From NCBI RefSeq assembly GCF_004345665.1, contig NZ_SLWR01000011.1:62001-126000 (forward strand): a stretch of DNA of 64,000 bases, in the 5' to 3' direction. Positions 59,430 through 64,000 of the stretch are shown here, one piece after another. The DNA comes from Kribbella antiqua. GTDB taxonomy: Bacteria; Actinomycetota; Actinomycetes; Propionibacteriales; Kribbellaceae. The notes beneath the pieces are model-generated. The model did no database searches, was not told where the DNA came from, and saw only the letters and a program-made list of their open reading frames with translations. Each line of letters starts with the position of its first letter. Positions within the stretch are counted from its first letter, which is position 1. A program made the translations under genes and the position numbers.

Positions 59430-60845
59430 ATGGAGCAGCAGAACTCGAGTGGCCCCGGCGGATTCGACCGCAGCCGGCTGCAGAACGTGCAGAGCTGGCA
59501 GCGGAGCCGCTCGGACCGGATGGTGGCCGGCGTATGCGGCGGAATCGGCCGCGCGCTGAACATCGACCCGGTGCTCATCCGCGTGGTGATGGCGGTGCTG
59601 ATCATCAGCGGTCCCGGGGTGATCTTCTACATCGCCGCCTGGGTGCTGATGCCCGACGAGGGTAGCCAGCGCTCGGCCGCGCAAGGGCTGCTCGGCGACC
59701 GGGTCCGCCCGGACCACCCGTGGCTGTGGCCGATCGTGATCGGCGCCTGCGTGTTCGTCGCGATCGCGATGATGTCGTCGTTCGACTTCGGCCGGGTCGT
59801 GCCCGGGCCGCTGATCGTGCTCGCGGTGATCTGGATCGTCGCCCGCCACCGCAAGGGCCGCCGCTTCGGCGGACCCAGGCGGCGTGACCAGTGGACCGGC
59901 GGCCAAAGCTGGACCGCCCCGAACCCAACCTGGACCGGCCCCGGCACCAACCCGACCGTGCAGGACAGCACGACGGCCGGGCAAGGCACGTACCCGGCTG
60001 GGCCGGGTACGTACCCGACCGGCCAGAGCCCGAGCTCAACCGTGCAGGACACGCCCTCGTCGGCGTACGCCGCTCAGACCGGCCCGTCTGCTCCCCCGGC
60101 GGGTCCGTCGTCCTCGGCCACACAGCGACCCCAGGACCGCACCGTCGAACCGGTCCAGCCTGTGTGGACCGAGGACGACCCTCTCGGCCTGTACGTCGAC
60201 GAGCCGCCGGCCACGAATCCGGCGATGAAGACCGCCGCCGAACCGCCGGCCAAGGGGATGCGCGGGACGAAGTCGATCATCGTCGTACTGACCGGCATCG
60301 CGATCGCCATCGCCTGGGGCGCCGGGGCGGCCACGTCGACGATGCTGATCATCGGGCTGGCGACACTGGGCGCGGGCATGCTGGTCGGCGGGTTCGTCGG
60401 CAAGACGCTGGGACTGCTGCCGCTGGGCATCCTGCTCGCACTCGGCGCGGCCGTGAGCACGGTGTTCCCGGACGTGCCGCGCAATTTCACGGACACGAAC
60501 TACGTCGCGCCGGCCGGATCCACGATCACCGCGACCAGCACGACGTACAACTTCGACGGTGGATCGGTCCACCTGGACCTGACCAAGGCGACGTTCGCGA
60601 CAGGCGCCAAGGTCGACGTGCACGGCAGGCTCGGCGAGATCGTGGTCAAGGTGCCGCAGAACGTGGATGTCCAGGGGCAACTGTCCACCGAGATGGGTGA
60701 CGTCCAGTTCCTGAACGAGAGCCACGGCGGACGAAACGCCGAGCTCACCTTGAACGACCTCGGCACCGACGGCAACGTAGGCCCCGGAGCAGTCACCCTG
60801 GACCTGGACGTCAAGCTGGGCAGTATTCGAGTGGAGCGCGGATGA
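59430..60845 (+). CDS. PspC-domain membrane protein with C-terminal toastrack/LiaF-like domain
   Basis: The 471-residue protein has an N-terminal PspC domain (about 20-75: WQRSRSDRMVAGVCGGIGRA, VLIRVVMAVLIISGPGVIFY), membrane helices, a long Thr/Ser/Pro/Gln linker (about 150-265), more helices (about 280-345) and a C-terminal beta-rich domain (TYNFDGGSVHLDLTKATFAT, GRLGEIVVKVPQNVDVQGQL), matching the toastrack/DUF4097-LiaF-like fold. In LiaF-type systems such a protein restrains the kinase. ATG 59430. Divergent from the kinase and coupled to the next gene. Confidence 0.88.
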   Translation: MEQQNSSGPGGFDRSRLQNVQSWQRSRSDRMVAGVCGGIGRALNIDPVLIRVVMAVLIISGPGVIFYIAAWVLMPDEGSQRSAAQGLLGDRVRPDHPWLWPIVIGACVFVAIAMMSSFDFGRVVPGPLIVLAVIWIVARHRKGRRFGGPRRRDQWTGGQSWTAPNPTWTGPGTNPTVQDSTTAGQGTYPAGPGTYPTGQSPSSTVQDTPSSAYAAQTGPSAPPAGPSSSATQRPQDRTVEPVQPVWTEDDPLGLYVDEPPATNPAMKTAAEPPAKGMRGTKSIIVVLTGIAIAIAWGAGAATSTMLIIGLATLGAGMLVGGFVGKTLGLLPLGILLALGAAVSTVFPDVPRNFTDTNYVAPAGSTITATSTTYNFDGGSVHLDLTKATFATGAKVDVHGRLGEIVVKVPQNVDVQGQLSTEMGDVQFLNESHGGRNAELTLNDLGTDGNVGPGAVTLDLDVKLGSIRVERG

Positions 60846-61033
60846 GCCGGGAACACAAGAAGGCGAAGCCGGACGTCCCCGGGATCATCGGCGGCACGGT
60901 CCTGGCCGGCGCCGCGACCATCTGGATGCTCACCGACAACGGCGTCCTCCAGCCCGACGACCTCGGCGTCTCCAGCGCCCTCCTCCTGGTCGCCGCCGGT
61001 GTCCTAGGCCTAGCCGCCTCCCACCGCAGCTAA
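60842..61033 (+). CDS. Small two-helix membrane protein
   Basis: The 63-residue protein starts ATG 60842 (MSREHKKAKPDVPG), overlapping the PspC stop by 4 bp (ATGA). It has two hydrophobic helices (IIGGTVLAGAATIWML and SSALLLVAAGVLGLAA) joined by a short polar turn. I do not recognise the family; co-translation suggests it assists the PspC protein. Confidence 0.7.
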   Translation: MSREHKKAKPDVPGIIGGTVLAGAATIWMLTDNGVLQPDDLGVSSALLLVAAGVLGLAASHRS

Positions 61034-61062
61034 ACCCGCTGGACCACCCGCCCCACATTCCC

Positions 61063-61068
61063 TAAGCT
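61063..61068 (+). promoter_or_regulatory. Putative -10 of the leader-peptide transcript
   Basis: TAAGCT ends 7 nt before the leader-peptide ATG at 61076, the leaderless spacing used elsewhere in the window. Confidence 0.4.
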
Positions 61069-61075
61069 CCCCCGC

Positions 61076-61105
61076 ATGTCCAGCCCGGAGTCCGACAGAC
61101 CGTAG
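61076..61105 (+). CDS. Putative 9-residue leader peptide (MSSPESDRP) of the MFS exporter
   Basis: ATG 61076 opens a 10-codon ORF ending in TAG at 61103-61105, about 180 bp upstream of the exporter start. The stop overlaps the first hairpin. Short leader peptides of this kind control chloramphenicol and macrolide resistance genes by drug-dependent ribosome stalling. Inference only. Confidence 0.35.
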   Translation: MSSPESDRP

Positions 61106-61124
61106 CCACCGGCCGTTCGGTGGC
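61105..61124 (+). promoter_or_regulatory. Attenuator-like hairpin after the leader peptide
   Basis: Perfect arms GCCACCG and CGGTGGC with a 6-nt loop start at the leader stop codon, so a ribosome paused on the leader would disrupt them. Confidence 0.4.
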
Positions 61125-61228
61125 ACCCCCGCTCCGAACCGCCGGCGATGCCGGCCGCACGCTCGTCCCGGGATCACCGCACCACGGCGCTCCTCGCCAT
61201 GCTCGGGCGACTGTTCGCGGCCCGTCCC

Positions 61229-61252
61229 GCGGCAGACCTTCTGACCTGCCGC
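61229..61252 (+). promoter_or_regulatory. Second hairpin before the MFS exporter start
   Basis: GCGGCAG and CTGCCGC arms with a 10-nt loop, 30 bp upstream of the start at 61282. It may act with the first hairpin as a mutually exclusive pair or occlude initiation. Confidence 0.4.
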
Positions 61253-61281
61253 ACCTCATCAACGTGGTTGCGGAGTTCTCC

Positions 61282-62430
61282 ATGCCTTTCGTGCTGTATT
61301 TGCTCGGCCTGGCGGTGTTCGCCCAGGCGACCTCGGAGTTCATGCTTTCCGGGCTCGGCCCGGACATCGCCCAGGACCTGGGCGTTTCCATTCCCACCGC
61401 CGGCTGGCTCACCTCGGCCTTCGCGGTCGGCATGATCGTCGGCGCACCGGCGATCGCCGTACTCGGCGCCCGCTGGCCGCGCCGCCGTACGCTCCTCGTA
61501 ACGCTGACCGTGTTCCTCGCCGTCCACGTGCTCGGCGCGATCACCACGAGCTTCAGTGTCCTGCTGATCACCCGGGTGATCGCCGCTCTCGCCAACGCGG
61601 GCTTCCTCGCGGTCGCGCTTGCCACCGCGACCAGCCTGGTCCGCCCGGACGCCAAGGGGCGCGCGACGTCCGTTCTCCTCGGCGGTACGACGCTCGCCTG
61701 CATCGCCGGCGTACCGGGCGGCGCACTGCTCGGTCAGCACCTCGGCTGGCGTTCGGCGTTCTGGGCCGTCGCCATCATCTCGTTGCCCGCGGTGATCGCG
61801 ATCCTGCGATCCGTCCCCGCCGCGCGCACGACCGGCCCGGCAACCGTCGGCGGCATCCGCGTTCGGCGGCGTCTCGTCGTACTGCTGCTCCTCGGCGCTT
61901 TGGTGAACGGAGCAACGTTCTGCTCCTTCACCTACCTCGCACCTGTCCTGACCGAGGTCACCGGACTCAGCCAGGCCTCGATACCACTCATGCTCGCCCT
62001 CTTTGGCCTCGGCTCTTTCATCGGCGTCACCGCAGCCGGCCGCTACGCCGACCGCCGCATCACCCGCTGGGCCTTTGTTGCCGGCAGCACCTTGTTACTC
62101 GGCTGGTGCGCCTTCGCGATCACCGCCTCGTCGCCAGCCACAACCGTCACTCTGGTCTTCATCCAGGGCGCCCTATCCTTCGCAGTCGGCTCGACCCTCA
62201 TCTCGTACGCCCTCTACGCCAGCGCCGAATCCCCCGTCCTGGCAGGCGGTCTCGCCACCGCTTCCCTGAACGTCGGCGCCACCCTCGGCCCACTCCTCGG
62301 CGGCGCCGCCATCAGCCTGACCAACTACCGAGCACCCCTGTGGGTCAGCGCCCTGTTAGCCGGTACGGCGCTCTGCGTCGCAGCAATCGCTCACCGTTGG
62401 CCGCGGCGAGCCGCCCTGCGGGAGACATAG
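61282..62430 (+). CDS. MFS exporter of the chloramphenicol (Cml/Cmx) resistance type
   Basis: The 382-residue protein has 12 predicted helices and opens MPFVLYLLGLAVFAQATSEF followed by MLSGLGPDIAQDLGVSIPTA, a pattern I associate with actinobacterial chloramphenicol exporters (CmlR/Cmx). Motif A-like VLGARWPRRRTLL is between helices 2 and 3. It should expel small hydrophobic drugs by proton antiport. The frame is open to 61120, but the family N-terminus supports 61282. A leader peptide and two hairpins precede it, suggesting drug-dependent attenuation. It overlaps the converging CGNR gene by 40 bp. Confidence 0.85.
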   Translation: MPFVLYLLGLAVFAQATSEFMLSGLGPDIAQDLGVSIPTAGWLTSAFAVGMIVGAPAIAVLGARWPRRRTLLVTLTVFLAVHVLGAITTSFSVLLITRVIAALANAGFLAVALATATSLVRPDAKGRATSVLLGGTTLACIAGVPGGALLGQHLGWRSAFWAVAIISLPAVIAILRSVPAARTTGPATVGGIRVRRRLVVLLLLGALVNGATFCSFTYLAPVLTEVTGLSQASIPLMLALFGLGSFIGVTAAGRYADRRITRWAFVAGSTLLLGWCAFAITASSPATTVTLVFIQGALSFAVGSTLISYALYASAESPVLAGGLATASLNVGATLGPLLGGAAISLTNYRAPLWVSALLAGTALCVAAIAHRWPRRAALRET

Positions 62431-63008
62431 AGCCGGACCTTCTCGTTCGTCCCGCAGATCTCCATCGAGCACCAGCGCCGGCTGCCGTTCTTCGTCTGAT
62501 CGAGGAACAACCACGGGCAGCCGGCGCACCGCTTGATCCGCACATTCTGCGCCCCAGTCAGCAAGGCGTAGGCAGAATGGGCAACCGGCCACAACATCGA
62601 GTCCAGTTCGTCAGCCTTCCACGACGGTTGCAGCACGCGACCCGGCTTCAGCTCCATTCGCTCGATCGCGGGGCTGACAAACCGCCGCAACTCCGGCCAG
62701 CCCGCCAGCTCCTGTCCATCAGCCACCGACCCCGCCGCGCGATTGATTGCCTCGCGCAACGAATGAGCTCGCCGTACGACGGCCGCCGCCCGACGCGGAG
62801 CCGCGACCCTCAGCAACCGGTCCGCTTCGCCTTCGGTCAGCAATGACATCCGAAGCGACCACCACAGCAGATCGTGGTAGGAGGCGATGTGGTCGTGAGG
62901 CTCCGGGCCCAGCGGATCGTCGACCGTGTTGGCGAAGTCCAGCGCGAGCTGACCCGCGACGATCGGCAGCTCACGGATCCCGTCCGGCAATTCAGGTGTT
63001 TCCATCAA
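62391..63008 (-). CDS. CGNR zinc-finger domain regulator
   Basis: The 205-residue protein has an N-terminal ABATE (DUF1470) domain (PIVAGQLALDFANTVDDPLG, HDHIASYHDLLWWSLRM) and a C-terminal CGNR zinc finger: IKRCAGCPWLFLDQTKNGSR, RWCSMEICGTNEKVRLYVSR. The signature reads CGTNEK in place of CGNRxK. These proteins are putative stress-response transcription factors. It is divergent from the MFS gene at 63060 by 51 bp, a likely target. ATG 63008 or 63005. Confidence 0.85.
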   Translation of the reverse strand: MMETPELPDGIRELPIVAGQLALDFANTVDDPLGPEPHDHIASYHDLLWWSLRMSLLTEGEADRLLRVAAPRRAAAVVRRAHSLREAINRAAGSVADGQELAGWPELRRFVSPAIERMELKPGRVLQPSWKADELDSMLWPVAHSAYALLTGAQNVRIKRCAGCPWLFLDQTKNGSRRWCSMEICGTNEKVRLYVSRRAARRGQR

Positions 63009-63059
63009 AACGCACTTTACCAGTTTGGGCCCGAGTCGCGAAGGGCACCTGTTTCTAGC

Positions 63060-64000
63060 ATGAGGGCCTTTACCGGAAACACTGCGACCCGAGCCGGCGG
63101 CTGGGCGATCGTCTGTGTCGCACAGTTCGTCGTGGTGCTGGACACGACGGTCGTCACCACGGCACTGCCTGCGATCGACGACGACCTGGAGTTCGGCGCA
63201 GTCGGGTTGCTGTGGGTGTTCACGGCGTACACGACGGTCCTCGCCGGATTGCTCATTCTCGGCGGCCGAGCGGCCGACCTGATCGGTTCGCGGCGCTTGT
63301 TCCGGATCGGCCTAGCGGTGTTCTCGCTCGCGTCACTCGCCTGCGCAACGGCCTGGTCCCCAGCAGCCCTGATCAGCTCCCGCCTCGTGCAAGGCCTCGG
63401 CGCGGCACTACTCGCACCGGCCGCGTTGGCCGCGCTCTCCGACTCCCTGCCGAAGGAAGCCGCGCGGCGCGCTCTGGGCTGGTGGACCGCCGCCGGTGCG
63501 GCCGGCGGCGCGAGCGGCTGGGTTCTAGGCGGAGTACTGACGCAACTCGGCGGCTGGCGCTGGGTATTCGCCGTCAACCTGCCTATCGGCGTAGTTGCCT
63601 TGGCGCTCAGCCGGAGGTCACTTCCGGGCCGCGGGAGCACCACCCGAGTCCGCAGTCTCGACCTCCCCGGCGCCTGCTCCGTCACCGCCGGCATCGCACT
63701 GACCGCTCTCGGCTTGTCAGAACTCGCCCACGACCCGTCGACCTGGCGTGGCTGGGCCGCTCTGGCCGCAGCCGCGCCCGTACTCGCCCTGTTCGTCCGC
63801 ATCGAGCGCCGCTCGCCACAACCGCTACTACCAGGCTCCCTTGCCCGCACGCCCGGCGTGCTAGGCGGCAACCTCACCGCAGCCGCAATCACCGCATCAA
63901 CCGCGCCGCCGATGATCAGCGTCGCCCTGTACGTACAGAACACCCTGCAACTCCCGCCCGCGCAGGCAGGCCTGGTCTTCCCCGCCTTCAACCTCGCTGT
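63060..64000 (+). CDS. MFS drug exporter of the DHA2 (EmrB/QacA) family, partial
   Basis: The gene is open to the window end; 313 residues are visible. ATG 63060 (MRAFTGNTATRAGGWAIVCV). Helix 1 is VCVAQFVVVLDTTVVTTALP with the VLDTT(V)VxxALP signature of DHA2 pumps (motif D1). Motif A is GGRAADLIGSRRLFRIG between helices 2 and 3, and motif C-like GWVLGGVLTQLGGWRWVFAV follows helix 5. About 14 helices are expected in total. It is divergent from the CGNR regulator, which probably controls it. Substrate unknown. Confidence 0.9.
   Translation, partial: MRAFTGNTATRAGGWAIVCVAQFVVVLDTTVVTTALPAIDDDLEFGAVGLLWVFTAYTTVLAGLLILGGRAADLIGSRRLFRIGLAVFSLASLACATAWSPAALISSRLVQGLGAALLAPAALAALSDSLPKEAARRALGWWTAAGAAGGASGWVLGGVLTQLGGWRWVFAVNLPIGVVALALSRRSLPGRGSTTRVRSLDLPGACSVTAGIALTALGLSELAHDPSTWRGWAALAAAAPVLALFVRIERRSPQPLLPGSLARTPGVLGGNLTAAAITASTAPPMISVALYVQNTLQLPPAQAGLVFPAFNLA

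Noticed and set aside
1..64000. tRNA genes, insertion sequences, prophage or integrative elements
   Set aside because: No cloverleaf with a GTTCGA-type T-loop, no transposase, integrase or terminal inverted repeats were recognised by reading both strands; a tRNA scan would be decisive.

Overview
The window is a GC-rich actinobacterial chromosome segment. Gene content fits the Propionibacteriales, probably a Kribbella-like soil organism: the sucCD / purN-purH / folD-DUF3017 / mdh / pcrA housekeeping set, CAP-domain proteins, PspC-type histidine kinase signalling, many GNAT, alpha/beta-hydrolase and MFS genes, and frequent GTG/TTG starts. The genus is an inference from gene content only. I saw no tRNA, rRNA, CRISPR array, transposase or phage gene, so it looks like ordinary chromosome with accessory genes set among conserved ones.

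Layout. 1-6.3 kb: a CorC/CNNM-type membrane protein (cut by the window edge) with a short upstream ORF, then galT-galK, an MFS gene broken by a deletion, a DeoR regulator and a double-GNAT protein. 6.3-11.5 kb: a hairpin repeat cluster, another GNAT, and three consecutive membrane-anchored CAP-domain genes, the last degenerate. 11.5-16.8 kb: a GATase-like/AraC regulator, MBL hydrolase, MOSC protein, small HTH protein, spermidine-synthase-like methyltransferase and secreted glycerophosphodiesterase. 17-26 kb: mdh with a terminator, a LysR regulator paired with a signal-less solute-binding-like protein, an SDR, a GH18 chitinase, an APH-like kinase, a second GATase/AraC regulator, a cupin, a beta-propeller protein and a pirin. 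26-36.6 kb: a GT39-type glycosyltransferase, folD-DUF3017 facing purN-purH, a DUF6350 membrane protein, an extracytoplasmic sensor-domain-like protein, and sucC-sucD.

36.7-42 kb is a carbohydrate island: a GH13 alpha-glucosidase converging on a binding-protein/permease/permease ABC operon that ends in a tiny Arg/Asp/Glu-rich ORF. 42.4-47.5 kb has a stand-alone B12-binding protein, a lipase with a translationally coupled short upstream ORF, an M23 peptidase, and a DUF6886/LanC-like pair. 47.5-57 kb has pcrA, a methyltransferase, hydrolases, a tandem clpP pair whose second member lacks the catalytic serine, a C1 aminopeptidase, and a cysteine-free ribosomal protein S18 behind a Zur-like box. 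57-61 kb is a LiaRS-like two-component system divergent from a PspC protein. 61-64 kb has a chloramphenicol-exporter-like MFS gene with a possible leader-peptide attenuator, a CGNR regulator and a second MFS gene cut by the window end.

Regulatory signals recur. Several starts (purN, folD, the PIG-L, DUF6886 and methyltransferase genes, and two short upstream ORFs) sit 6-8 nt after a TANNNT hexamer, as expected for leaderless actinobacterial mRNAs. Most convergent pairs are separated by, or overlap at, strong hairpins.
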